Shown here in pieces: positions 1-8,673 of a DNA stretch of 64,000 bases (the first letter of the stretch is position 1; each line of letters opens with the position of its first letter). Source of the stretch: Opitutales bacterium (lineage in GTDB: Bacteria > Verrucomicrobiota > Verrucomicrobiia > Opitutales > Coraliomargaritaceae). The stretch spans positions 1-64,000 of the forward strand of contig JANQXM010000047.1 of the NCBI GenBank assembly GCA_030729385.1, written 5' to 3'. The translations under genes were made by a program, and so were the position numbers. Below the pieces are notes generated by a model. That model was not told the origin of the DNA. It did no database searches and saw nothing but the letters and a program-made list of their open reading frames with translations.

Positions 1-391
1 CAAGGGTGTTGCCATCATCCAAGCGCCATGCAGCCGCGACTTCTTTGTTTCTCGGGTCGAGTTTGTAGGACCATACAATCGAATCTGTCCCCTGCTTGTA
101 TTCTACGACACGTTTCCCTTCGCAAATAAGGATGTTTCCATTGGCGAGAACTGTGCCATCACGCGAGCCGCCCTTCACTGACCAGATAACTTTACTCTCT
201 TCATCGAATATTGCGGTCATCTTACTACCAGTCACAAGAAACGAATGGCGTATGCCGCTCTCGCTAACTTGGCGAGCCTCAGGTAGAGTTACAGCTTCAT
301 TGACCGCATGCTGATCAGCATGCAATTCAGCACAGAGGAATAGCGAGAGTGTCAGCAATATCGCGAAGTGACTTAGCTTGATTAGTTTCAT
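1..391 (-). CDS. Beta-propeller (PQQ-like) secreted protein, partial
   Basis: This gene is too truncated for the ORF track: its ATG lies at 391-389 and it runs off the left edge. The visible 130 residues begin with a hydrophobic signal peptide (MKLIKLSHFAILLTLSLFLC) and then show the blade-like pattern 'VLANGNILICEG...VVEYKQG...IVWSYKLD', typical of PQQ-like or arylsulfotransferase-type beta-propellers. It starts 4 bases after the stop of the DUF2231/cytochrome gene, so it is the last visible gene of the 6620-to-1 operon. The family is common beside PSD1/DUF1501 genes in Planctomycetes and Verrucomicrobiota, but its substrate is not known. The propeller assignment rests on pattern recognition over a short stretch; the rest of the gene is outside the window. 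Confidence 0.7.
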   Translation of the reverse strand, partial: MKLIKLSHFAILLTLSLFLCAELHADQHAVNEAVTLPEARQVSESGIRHSFLVTGSKMTAIFDEESKVIWSVKGGSRDGTVLANGNILICEGKRVVEYKQGTDSIVWSYKLDPRNKEVAAAWRLDDGNTL

Positions 392-395
392 GTGA

Positions 396-1889
396 CTATT
401 TTTTGTTTGGGTTAAAATCGGCAGTGTTTTCTAAGTCGATTACTTCGATAGCACTGACAGCATTCAAGTCGACATCTCCAAATACACGGACGGCGCCATT
501 AGAGTTTTGATATGCTGAGAATTGTTTGGGTGTTATATTGGTCGCCCCAAGATAAAGCGAATCTAAGTTCAGGGTTGATAACTTAGAAAGACCTGCATCA
601 CCGAGGTCGCTGCCATAGAAGATTAGATTCTTTAAAGCCGAGAATGAAGCGATCACATCAACTGCATCATCAGCCGAACTGTATCCAGATAGATTCAGAG
701 TCTGTAGTTCGCTTGCCCCACGGAGCAATTCAAGTTGCGCGTTCGTCACTGCCGCACCAGCTAACTTTAGCTCCTGTATGCGATCTTTATAATTTGCAAG
801 CAGAGCAAAGTCTTCGTCGGCAACGGTGCCTTTTACATTCTGAAAATCCACATAGAACAATTCTGATCCGCGACTAACAGGTAGCACCATGATGCCATTT
901 TTGATTAGCTGATTCAGCTCGGTTCGCTCCGCTTCTAGTGCAGCTCTTTCAGCGGCAACGGCAGCTTCATCTACCGGAGGACCTTCTGCCCCATTAGCCA
1001 CCCAATGCGTGATTAACATAATCTGCTCTGCACTCATCCGGGGCTTTCCTTCAGGAGGCATCGCCATGTCGTCCGACTCGGGGAGCCAAAGATATTCGAT
1101 CAACTTACTCTCGCTCACCATAGACGGCGTGATCGGTGTGTCGCCCATCTTCCCCGGGGTCATTAGATATTCATAGGTATCAAGCCGATACTTACTCTTC
1201 TGTTTTTCTATGCCGTGACACTGCACGCAGTATTGCTCCAGCAAGGGTTGTATCTGGCGTGTGTAAACGTTGCTTTCGATTGCGCCGTCTTCGGATACGA
1301 CTGTTTCAACTGCCTCATTTGGCTTATCCAATTTCGCCGCTAACCAATCGGGCGCATAGGCTGTCAGGTAACCAGAACCGTGCGTCAAATTACCTCCATA
1401 GTGCCCTACCACTGTCATCACTACCAGCAGACCAACCAGCAGAAACCGATACAGTCCGTTTCCGACACCTTCCCGACAAACAATACGGACTTTAAAAAAG
1501 GCTAGCACCAACGCGCCTGCGGAAAATAGTATCCCCAGCCATTTATGCAGCCACAGTGTATCTCCTGAGTAATCACCATTTGAAGCAAGGAGCAGACCCA
1601 GGTAAGCACTCAGCACTGAAGTCAATGCCATGAGCCAAACTAGAATATGTGCCGAACGCCTCAGCCCATCATTGCGATTTAGCAGTGCCGCAAGCTCGAC
1701 CACAAATAAGCCCACAAATAAACCGATCGGTAGATGCAGGATAACAGGATGAAAGCGCCCAAGGAACTGCGCCCATTCGACGCTTTCTTCTGCGGCAAAC
1801 TGACCTTCAGTAAGAACGACGACCCAAGCGAGCAGCAGCGCCAGAGACACCAGCAACACCGTGCTCAGCAAAAAATAGACTCTTTTCAT
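396..1889 (-). CDS. DUF2231 membrane / planctomycete cytochrome c (PSCyt1) / LRR protein
   Basis: A 497-residue membrane-anchored protein with three parts. Residues 1-165 hold a signal-anchor and about four hydrophobic segments including 'FHPVILHLPIGLF', typical of DUF2231. Residues 205-310 form a PSCyt1 domain with one haem-binding motif CVQCH (221-225) and the usual 'MPPEGKPRMS' stretch before the C-terminal helix. Residues 365-470 contain leucine-rich repeats ('LQTLNLSGYSSADD', 'LDSLYLGATNIT'). It probably sits in the cytoplasmic membrane with the haem and LRR parts outside. It lies 23 bases after the DUF1501 gene and 4 bases before the propeller gene. The family's function is unknown; electron transfer is inferred from the haem motif only. 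Confidence 0.85.
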   Translation of the reverse strand: MKRVYFLLSTVLLVSLALLLAWVVVLTEGQFAAEESVEWAQFLGRFHPVILHLPIGLFVGLFVVELAALLNRNDGLRRSAHILVWLMALTSVLSAYLGLLLASNGDYSGDTLWLHKWLGILFSAGALVLAFFKVRIVCREGVGNGLYRFLLVGLLVVMTVVGHYGGNLTHGSGYLTAYAPDWLAAKLDKPNEAVETVVSEDGAIESNVYTRQIQPLLEQYCVQCHGIEKQKSKYRLDTYEYLMTPGKMGDTPITPSMVSESKLIEYLWLPESDDMAMPPEGKPRMSAEQIMLITHWVANGAEGPPVDEAAVAAERAALEAERTELNQLIKNGIMVLPVSRGSELFYVDFQNVKGTVADEDFALLANYKDRIQELKLAGAAVTNAQLELLRGASELQTLNLSGYSSADDAVDVIASFSALKNLIFYGSDLGDAGLSKLSTLNLDSLYLGATNITPKQFSAYQNSNGAVRVFGDVDLNAVSAIEVIDLENTADFNPNKK

Positions 1890-1912
1890 CTTAGGGTATG
1901 TTGCTGTAGCGA

Positions 1913-3319
1913 CTAGGCAAGAATCTCAGGGATAATATGACCGTGCACATCAGTAAGTCGCACGTCGCGACCACTAAAACGATAGGTCAATTGTTTGTGA
2001 TCAATCCCCATTAAGTGCATCATGTTAGCGTGCAGATCATGCACATCCATTTTGTTTTCAACCGCGCGGTAACCGTATTCATCGGTCGCACCATAAATGG
2101 TGCCGCCTTTGATACCGCCACCTGCCATCCACATACTGAAGCCCTGCGGATTGTGGTCGCGACCATTCTGTCCTTGAGCAAATGGTGTGCGACCAAACTC
2201 ACCACTGAAAACGAGCAAAGTCGAATCCAGCAAACCGCGAGACTTGAGATCCTTAATCAATCCGGCAATCGGCTGGTCGACCGCAAAGGCATTCATTTCA
2301 TGGCCAGCTTTCAAGTTACCATGCTGATCCCAACGATCGGCACCACTAATCCCTGAAACTGTTAGCTCCACAAAACGGACGCCCTGCTCCACCAGTCGAC
2401 GAGCAATCAAACACTGCGAACCATATTGACGTGTTTGTTCAAAGGGCGAATCCATACCGTAAAGTCGCTTCGTGGCGGCTGTCTCTTTTGAGATGTCGGT
2501 CACCTCAGGCACCTCCATCTGCATACGATACGCGAGTTCATAGTTTTGAATCGCGGTCTCCACCTCATCCGCATGGTGGAAATTTTGAAATAATGACCGA
2601 TCGATGCTATTGAGATAATCCAGTTTCTTACGCTGCAACTCAGTGAGCGACTCGCGCGGCTGTATGTTATTCATCACCGGATGTTTTGGCGCAACGAGCG
2701 ACGCCTGGTGATTGGCAGGAAGAAAACCATTTCCAAAAGTCTGCATACCGCCCGGAGGCATAAGACCTCCATTGACCACGACATAGCTTGGCAAGTTTTG
2801 ATTCATTGTGCCGAGCCCATAGGAGAACCAAGAACCCATACTGGGGCGGCCTGCAAGCACATGACCACAGTGCAGTGCATAATTAGCATTTGGGTGGTTC
2901 GGCGACAGCGCGGTCATTGAACGAATCACACACAAGTCATCCGCACAGGAACCAATATGCGGAAACAAATCACTAATCGGAATACCGCTCTCCCCGTAGT
3001 TCTTAAACTCCCAAGGGCTTTTAAGGAGATTGCCGTTATTATTGAAAACAGTGGCATCGACTTTAAACTTGGGCGCTTGACCGTTTTCTTTAGTCAACTG
3101 CGGCTTGGGGTCGAATGAATCCACCTGCGAAACACCTCCATCCATATAAAGGAAAATCACACTCTTCGCCGTTGGCGGGAAATGAGGAATTTGTGGCGCT
3201 AAAGGTGATGACAAACTTGCCCCAAGAAGATCACGTTGAAAGAGGCTCGTCGCCGCCAACATGCCAAAGCCCATGGAGCTGTTCTTTAAGAAATCTCTTC
3301 TACTGAATGGTCGTTTCAT
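1913..3319 (-). CDS. DUF1501 domain-containing protein, Tat-exported
   Basis: A 468-residue protein with a twin-arginine signal (SRRDFLKNS, then a hydrophobic stretch) and the DUF1501 hallmarks: 'FLYMDGGVSQVDSFDPKP' near the N terminus, 'SALSPNHPNANY'-type segment, and 'LVFSGEFGRTP...RDHNPQGFS' toward the C terminus. DUF1501 proteins belong to the alkaline phosphatase/sulfatase-like fold, and the Asp/His-rich motifs fit a metal site, but no substrate is established. It follows the PSD1 gene by only 4 bases, the usual pairing of these families. It contains no CxxCH motif, so it is not itself a cytochrome. Length is normal for the family. Confidence 0.9.
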   Translation of the reverse strand: MKRPFSRRDFLKNSSMGFGMLAATSLFQRDLLGASLSSPLAPQIPHFPPTAKSVIFLYMDGGVSQVDSFDPKPQLTKENGQAPKFKVDATVFNNNGNLLKSPWEFKNYGESGIPISDLFPHIGSCADDLCVIRSMTALSPNHPNANYALHCGHVLAGRPSMGSWFSYGLGTMNQNLPSYVVVNGGLMPPGGMQTFGNGFLPANHQASLVAPKHPVMNNIQPRESLTELQRKKLDYLNSIDRSLFQNFHHADEVETAIQNYELAYRMQMEVPEVTDISKETAATKRLYGMDSPFEQTRQYGSQCLIARRLVEQGVRFVELTVSGISGADRWDQHGNLKAGHEMNAFAVDQPIAGLIKDLKSRGLLDSTLLVFSGEFGRTPFAQGQNGRDHNPQGFSMWMAGGGIKGGTIYGATDEYGYRAVENKMDVHDLHANMMHLMGIDHKQLTYRFSGRDVRLTDVHGHIIPEILA

Positions 3320-3323
3320 AGCG

Positions 3324-6300
3324 TTAAAATAGGTAGATAAATTCTTTGCGGTTCATCATGACGTGACAGAGCTCTTGCCACACAGCGACTTCATTGACGT
3401 CGCCATTTTCCTGATAGATACGAGTCACATCACGAACCAATCCTTGAGCCCAGGCGATCTCGGTCTCATCTGCTGGGCGACTGAGTGCGACTTCATGCAT
3501 ATGGTTAATGCGTGCAACCTCGTCCGACTCGGACTTGAGTAGTTCTGCAGCCCACGCCTTTGCCTGCTGCTGGGTAAACTCAGCGTTCATGAGCGCGAGC
3601 GACTGCGCTGGAACATTCGTTACATTACGTGCACCAGTCGGCTCGACGCCATTAGGCATACCGAGAATCCGCAGGAATGAAGGCATGAAATTGCGCCTCA
3701 GCTCCATGTAGATAGAACGGCGTCCCTTGCCATCAACTGGGCCAGACCCAGGAAATCCGCGCGCTCTCGGCAAATCATCAATATAGGAACGAACACTCGG
3801 TCCGTAGATTTCCCCGTTCAACTTACCGCTAACTAACAGCACGTGGTCGCGAATCTGCTCTGCTTCTAAACGCTTCACCGGCATACGTTGTAAATACAAA
3901 TTGTCAGGATCGAGAGCCAATGCCTGATCATTCGGAAGAGTCGACATCTGATAAGTGGAAGTCAGCACCATCTTGCGTATCATCTGCTTAATCGACCAGC
4001 CCTGTGCCATGAAATCTTTCGCTAAGTAATCGAGCAACTCAGGGTGAGTTGGCAAAGTGCCTAGCTCACCAAGATCGTCGATCGATGAAACGATGCCGCG
4101 ACCAAAGACATGGTGCCACAGACGATTCACCATCACGCGAGAAACAAGCGGGTTGGATTCATCGACTAGATGATCTGCAAACTCGCGACGACCGCTTTCA
4201 TTGGACGGAAGCAATTCTCCACCCAGCGCATCCATAAAGCGGCGCGGATTCGGCTCCTTACTTAAATTCTTATGACTGCCTCGGATATAGATCGGTTCAT
4301 CCTGCGGGGTGCCCTCAGTTAAACTTCGCGCATAAACTGGCTGCGGGATCTCATTGTTGATCTCTCGGTAGCGTGCCATCAAAGACTTTAGTTTTTCGTT
4401 ACGATCAGTGCCTGCACGGACAAGCCCTGACTCAAACAAGCCTGACAAGAGAACAGCGCCTTCCGGCGTGAGCTTACGATTCCTTCCATCCTGCACGACT
4501 TGCTTCACGACATCGGCGACATTGCGATCTTTCCAAAGCTGCGACCAATCAGGCAGCGTAGGGTTAGTCGAAATCGAAACGAAGTTATCATCCGCATTTT
4601 GACGATGCGAAGCTCTTAGTCGCCGAGCCTCCCCGTCCTGTAGCACCTCGATGTATGCGGATAAGCCTACCCAAAGTTCTGTTTTAATCGAGATGCGCTC
4701 CCATGCGCCCTCATTGACAGCGACAGATAGAATCTTCGTGGTCGGACCAAAGCCTGCTTGTTCATAATTGCGAACGATCAAATTAACGCGGGCATTCTTG
4801 CCTCGAGCATAGAGCTCGACGGGGCGACCGTCCAAAACAAAATCTGGACTACGAAGACTACCGGAAATCCTGCCACTATAAGTGCCTGCAGAAGGGTTGG
4901 ATAAATCGACCAGCGTTTGCACCACATTCTGGTCATTTGCGACGGACAATATCATATCCGAACCAGCACCCTGCTCCATCTCACTAAAGCCCAACCCCGT
5001 GGTCATCCATTGACCTAAATCTGTTGGATAATATGGAGCAATCGGAGCCAGTGGCCTGGCTAGCTTCGGAGCTTTTTCGCTGTCACCGACGATCGCATGA
5101 TAAATCGGATCCAGTTGCGGCCATTTCTTGCGATGCTTCGGAATCGTGAAATAGCGCAACCAAGATTCTAGAACGGTTGCATCCAGTTTACGTTGTGATG
5201 CCTCTTCTTGAATGACTGCGACCACATCTTTATCCAATTTAGGAGCCGGAGCCTTCCTGTCTTTCGCCTGCTCAGCCCATGTATTTTTGAGTTTCTGAAA
5301 CTCAGCGCTCTCACTGATCTTTCGAGTCGCTAGCGCGTATTCACTCATGTTGGCGATATCCACAGCGGCATCGGCCATCGCTGCGGCGTAAACAGCGGGC
5401 TTACCTTGCTTTAATTTAGACTGGGGCAGTAATTGCTTCGCCTCGGCCACGGTGTTGGAAACATCCAAGCGCGAACTGCGAAGCATGCCATACCACGAAT
5501 AGTAGTCGCCTGTAGTGATCGCATCAAACTTGTGGTCATGGCAACGCGCACAGGCCACCGTCATACCGAGGAAGGCCTTACTCGTGGCATCGATCATTCC
5601 ACTAAAGATGCGGGCTTCATCTTCGTGCAGGTCTGGAGGACCATGCTGTCCATCGGTCAGGTAAAAGAAACCAGGACCTTTGAGTGATTCATTGATCGTG
5701 CCACTCTCATCGTAACGTGGCTCATCCACTAAATCGCCAGCGAAAGACTCACGGACAAATTGGTCATATGGTAGATCTTCGTTGAAAGCGCGAATCAGAT
5801 AGTTCCGATACTGGTGCGCATGCGGCATTAGGTAATCGAACTCAAAAGATTTGGTCTCAGCATAACGCACAGCATCCATCCAATGCCGTGCCCATTTCTC
5901 ACCAAAATGCGGAGATGCCAAAAGTCGATCTATTTGCTTCGCATAGGCATCGGGCGACTCGTCCGCGAGATACGCGTCCATCTCTTCCGGAGTCGGCGCC
6001 AAACCAATTAAGTCGAAACTCAAGCGGCGTAACAAATGCCTCTTTGAAGATTCCGGAGCAGGCTTCCAGCTCTTCTGATCCAGTTCGGCTAATATAAAAT
6101 TATCGTAAGCATTGCTGGGCCAACTCGGATCGCTGACTACCGGAGCATCATAATCCTTGATCGGCTGAAACGACCACCATTGCTTGCGCTCCTCAAGGTC
6201 GAACTCATCAACATTCTTCAGCTCCCCGATCTCCTGATTCCGCGGGTCAAATGCGCCCTCGTTGATCCACTTTGCAAAGTCCGCAATCTGCTCATCCTTA

Positions 6301-6620
6301 AGCTTCGATTTCGGCGGCATCGCTTCGTAGCTAGGGTCATGACGGATCATGTGCATAAACAGACTGTTCTCCGCATCGCCCGGCACAATCACTTGACCAG
6401 TATCGCCACCACGCATCCAACCGGCTTTCGAATCCAAAAGTAAGCCTCCTTTTAGTTTCTCGGAATCCTCCGCATGACACTCATAGCAACTCTCAATTAA
6501 GACCGGACGAATCTTCGCTTCGAAGAATGTCAACTGATCAGGTGTGAGCGCAGCAACATCCTCCGCATTCATTGAGAGCGGTAGCAACAACAGCAGTGTA
6601 GCAAAGGTAGGGCGTAACAT
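3324..6620 (-). CDS. PSCyt1-PSCyt2 (DUF1549)-PSD1 (DUF1553) cytochrome protein
   Basis: The track ORF starts at 6665, but the ATG at 6620 puts a proper signal peptide (MLRPTFATLLLLLPLSMNAE) at the N terminus, so I use that start (1098 residues). The order is PSCyt1 (about 20-120) with haem motif CYECH and 'AMPPKSKL'; DUF1549/PSCyt2 (about 165-400) with 'RRLSFDLIGLAPTPEE' and a second haem motif CARCHDHKFD; a central jelly-roll-like region (about 520-680); and DUF1553/PSD1 toward the C terminus ('NPLVSRVMVNRLWHHVFGRG', 'VLTSTYQMS'). It is exported and predicted to bind two c-type haems. It heads the operon with DUF1501 and lies divergent from an AraC gene. The biochemical role of PSD1 proteins is unknown. 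Confidence 0.92.
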   Translation of the reverse strand: MLRPTFATLLLLLPLSMNAEDVAALTPDQLTFFEAKIRPVLIESCYECHAEDSEKLKGGLLLDSKAGWMRGGDTGQVIVPGDAENSLFMHMIRHDPSYEAMPPKSKLKDEQIADFAKWINEGAFDPRNQEIGELKNVDEFDLEERKQWWSFQPIKDYDAPVVSDPSWPSNAYDNFILAELDQKSWKPAPESSKRHLLRRLSFDLIGLAPTPEEMDAYLADESPDAYAKQIDRLLASPHFGEKWARHWMDAVRYAETKSFEFDYLMPHAHQYRNYLIRAFNEDLPYDQFVRESFAGDLVDEPRYDESGTINESLKGPGFFYLTDGQHGPPDLHEDEARIFSGMIDATSKAFLGMTVACARCHDHKFDAITTGDYYSWYGMLRSSRLDVSNTVAEAKQLLPQSKLKQGKPAVYAAAMADAAVDIANMSEYALATRKISESAEFQKLKNTWAEQAKDRKAPAPKLDKDVVAVIQEEASQRKLDATVLESWLRYFTIPKHRKKWPQLDPIYHAIVGDSEKAPKLARPLAPIAPYYPTDLGQWMTTGLGFSEMEQGAGSDMILSVANDQNVVQTLVDLSNPSAGTYSGRISGSLRSPDFVLDGRPVELYARGKNARVNLIVRNYEQAGFGPTTKILSVAVNEGAWERISIKTELWVGLSAYIEVLQDGEARRLRASHRQNADDNFVSISTNPTLPDWSQLWKDRNVADVVKQVVQDGRNRKLTPEGAVLLSGLFESGLVRAGTDRNEKLKSLMARYREINNEIPQPVYARSLTEGTPQDEPIYIRGSHKNLSKEPNPRRFMDALGGELLPSNESGRREFADHLVDESNPLVSRVMVNRLWHHVFGRGIVSSIDDLGELGTLPTHPELLDYLAKDFMAQGWSIKQMIRKMVLTSTYQMSTLPNDQALALDPDNLYLQRMPVKRLEAEQIRDHVLLVSGKLNGEIYGPSVRSYIDDLPRARGFPGSGPVDGKGRRSIYMELRRNFMPSFLRILGMPNGVEPTGARNVTNVPAQSLALMNAEFTQQQAKAWAAELLKSESDEVARINHMHEVALSRPADETEIAWAQGLVRDVTRIYQENGDVNEVAVWQELCHVMMNRKEFIYLF

Positions 6621-6840
6621 TTTGATTGGGTAAGAAATATGGAGGCAAGTGGAATGAAGAACCAAAACTGGGGAGATTCAAATCTATCGCAAAGATAACA
6701 CATCTATTGCACAAATACCTCCACTCTTCGCGCTAAAAACTGATACTATTTCCGAATATTTCCCACAAATAACCACATAAAAGCGTGGCGATACTATCAT
6801 AAATACATAAATCTAGCGGCATATTGCATTCACAAAATCT
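6621..6840. promoter_or_regulatory. Divergent promoter region, PSD1 operon / AraC gene
   Basis: This 220-base AT-rich space separates the PSD1 operon (minus) from the AraC-type regulator (plus) and must hold both promoters. It contains the imperfect inverted repeat CACATAAAAGCGTG at 6774-6787, about 53 bases before the AraC start, which resembles five other intergenic sites in this window. No clear Shine-Dalgarno sequence precedes either start. Confidence 0.55.
6774..6787 (+). promoter_or_regulatory. Putative operator, CACATAAAAGCGTG
   Basis: One member of the recurring 14-bp element (half-sites CACRT and AYGTG around a RAAN spacer). It matches CACGTAAACACGTG at 11 of 14 positions and points toward the AraC gene. 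The binding protein is unknown. Confidence 0.45.
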
Positions 6841-7722
6841 ATGGAAAAGCGGCAGAGATTAGTTCGGGAGCTCATCCCCAACGATAAAGGAGAAACCTTT
6901 GTTTACAAGCAGGAGACTAGTATCTGGCCCGCATGGCACTACCATGAGGAGATCGACATATTACTCTTTCTACAAAGTAGTGGCCAACACATCACGGGCG
7001 ACTACATCGGTGAATTCAACCCTGGCACGCTACTCGTCAACGGCCCGAATGTCCCCCACTGCTTCACCAGCAATACGGTGCCAGATGTAAGAGCCCCCGA
7101 GGCAGCGATTATAGTGATTCAGTTTTCAGCTAAATCAATTGGCGACGATTTATTGTCCAAACCAGAGATGAGCTTAATCCAAGATTATCTGCACTCGACC
7201 ACTCGCTCGTTTGAATACTTCGGCGAAACTCGCTCCAAAGCCGCGTCGATCATGATGGCCATGGAGGACAGCCAAAACATGGAACGCTTCAGCCTGTTCC
7301 TTAAGCTGCTCGAAACGCTCGCCCTTGCTCCGGACCAAGACAAACAAAGGCTTGTCAGTGACTTCTATTCACCCGTGCTCAACGATGCCAATGTCAACCG
7401 CATCGAGATCGTGCGCCGCTGGGTGCAGAAGAACCTATACCAAAAAATCTCACTGACCGAAGCAGCTTCACAAATCCAGATGTCTGCAAAAACATTTTCT
7501 TACTTCTTCAAAAAGAATACCGGCAAACCCTTCGTTCAATACGTCAAAGAACTACGTATCGGCCTCGCCAGCCAGAAGCTCATCCAAAGAGATTCGAGCG
7601 TCTTGGAAATTTGCTACGACTGCGGCTACAACAATCTTTCCAACTTCAATCGGCAATTCCTGGAACTGAAAAAAGTCACGCCATCGGAATTTCGAAAACG
7701 ATTTAAAAAACTAAGTATTTAG
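6841..7722 (+). CDS. AraC-family transcriptional regulator with cupin sensor
   Basis: A 293-residue cytoplasmic regulator. Residues 15-110 resemble the AraC-type cupin sensor ('WHYHEEIDILLFL', 'GTLLVNGPNVPHCF'), and residues 190-290 hold two helix-turn-helix motifs of the HTH_18 type ('KISLTEAASQIQMSAKTFSYFFKK' region and 'VLEICYDCGYNNLSNFNRQF'), ending with the usual 'TPSEFRKRF'. It probably senses a sugar-like ligand and activates the divergent PSD1/DUF1501 operon, since the two share a 220-base intergenic space; that target is inference. Length and architecture are normal. The ATG at 6841 is the first possible start in a well-supported frame. Confidence 0.9.
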   Translation: MEKRQRLVRELIPNDKGETFVYKQETSIWPAWHYHEEIDILLFLQSSGQHITGDYIGEFNPGTLLVNGPNVPHCFTSNTVPDVRAPEAAIIVIQFSAKSIGDDLLSKPEMSLIQDYLHSTTRSFEYFGETRSKAASIMMAMEDSQNMERFSLFLKLLETLALAPDQDKQRLVSDFYSPVLNDANVNRIEIVRRWVQKNLYQKISLTEAASQIQMSAKTFSYFFKKNTGKPFVQYVKELRIGLASQKLIQRDSSVLEICYDCGYNNLSNFNRQFLELKKVTPSEFRKRFKKLSI

Positions 7723-7731
7723 GCGACTTCC

Positions 7732-7753
7732 TAGGTCGCAAGGCCACGACCTA
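7732..7753. terminator. Inverted repeat after the AraC gene
   Basis: A 7-bp perfect inverted repeat (taggtcg / cgaccta, 8-base loop) begins 10 bases after the AraC stop codon. It may act as a weak terminator or mRNA-end hairpin; no T-tract follows, so an intrinsic terminator is not certain. Confidence 0.4.
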
Positions 7754-7820
7754 AGCGAACACTCCCTTTTCACCGATCGCCACAGGTGGCATCCCCGCTA
7801 TAACCCGGCAAAAACCCCAT

Positions 7821-7834
7821 CGCGTGTTTACGCG
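7821..7834 (-). promoter_or_regulatory. Putative operator, CGCGTAAACACGCG (minus strand)
   Basis: A member of the recurring 14-bp element with G/C-exchanged half-sites that keep the inverted symmetry (CGCGT and ACGCG). It lies about 104 bases upstream of the PEP-CTERM gene, in the otherwise featureless 7754-7937 space. The paired substitutions in both arms suggest that the symmetry is maintained, but a binding protein is not known. Confidence 0.4.
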
Positions 7835-7937
7835 TTCAGAGCGTATAGAATTGACGAATCAGCTGCTATTTGGATCAATTCAGCTTACCCCTAGTAGCAG
7901 ATGAAATGTATGCTTTAGAAATCCCCATCAAAAGAGC

Positions 7938-8498
7938 ATGAAGGCAATAATAACAACCATCGTTTTCTTTGTCCTAATTTCGCTCGATGCTTACGGAGCC
8001 CCCTTAGTGCAGCTTTCTGGCGACACCACACCAGATTACATTTCCGCTCATCTGACAGCCAGTATTACTGGTAATAAGGGATCCAACCCAGACAACACGT
8101 CCACTGCAACGGGGTATTGGACGAGCGTGGTCGAGGTTACCTCGCTGGTTTTCACGCTCGATAGCAACACAGAGAATCACTTTTTGGCGATGTCAGATGA
8201 AACAACTTTGGATGCGGTTGCTGAATATCTCTTATTTGCCTCTCTCGTCACAAACGCACAAAACGGAACCAACATCCTCTTGACCGAATCAGATGGAGGG
8301 AACCAATCTGGCTCAGGATACAGCCTACCTCTGACCTCAGGAAACTACAGTCTCTGGTTTCAGGAAACCAGCAATTCACCAATTGATTACACCTTCACCT
8401 TCACCACTGAAGTTATCCCAGAACCCGCCAACAGCGCCCTGCTACTCACCTGTCTATCCAGTGTTTCGATATTACTCTTCAGGAGACAACGGCACTAA
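7938..8498 (+). CDS. PEP-CTERM sorting-domain protein
   Basis: A 186-residue secreted protein that starts with a signal peptide (MKAIITTIVFFVLISLDAYG) and ends with a PEP-CTERM tail: 'VIPEPANS', a hydrophobic stretch, then the basic end FRRQRH. PEP-CTERM proteins are processed by exosortase and anchored or released at the surface in biofilm- and polysaccharide-rich Gram-negative bacteria. The middle part is rich in Ser, Thr, Asn and Gly and has no domain that I recognise. It stands alone between the AraC gene and the repeat-like element at 8571. Exosortase genes are not in this window. The sorting signal is clear; the function is not. Confidence 0.85.
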   Translation: MKAIITTIVFFVLISLDAYGAPLVQLSGDTTPDYISAHLTASITGNKGSNPDNTSTATGYWTSVVEVTSLVFTLDSNTENHFLAMSDETTLDAVAEYLLFASLVTNAQNGTNILLTESDGGNQSGSGYSLPLTSGNYSLWFQETSNSPIDYTFTFTTEVIPEPANSALLLTCLSSVSILLFRRQRH

Positions 8499-8570
8499 AA
8501 CTGTTCACGAATAAAGGTCCGCGAAAAAGTGAATTTCACTTCAGAGTATTCTACATTGAAGCATACGTTG

Positions 8571-8641
8571 GGTAGGGTTCGATATCCTTATCGAACCGCG
8601 GCTTCACGGTGCTCGGCGCGTTAAGGATAACACGCCCTACC
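8571..8641. repeat. Structured intergenic repeat-like element (three-stem fold)
   Basis: A 71-base element closed by the outer inverted repeat ggtaggg / ccctacc. Inside it are two hairpins: ggttcgat-N6-atcgaacc (8576-8597) and ggcgcgtt-N6-aacacgcc (8615-8636). The segments share an 'atcctta' / 'taaggat' loop sequence, so loop-loop pairing is also possible. It lies between convergent genes. The size and fold resemble REP/MITE-type mobile intergenic repeats; no second copy was found by eye in this window. Confidence 0.6.
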
Positions 8642-8673
8642 ATCTCGATACGTCAATATGGTTGCAGGTTCCT

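Noticed and set aside
1913-3319. DUF1501 protein as a cytochrome
   Set aside because: No CxxCH motif is present, unlike its operon neighbours.
7732-7753. Inverted repeat after the AraC gene as a regulator operator
   Set aside because: It is placed 10 bases after the stop codon, so a 3'-end hairpin is more likely.
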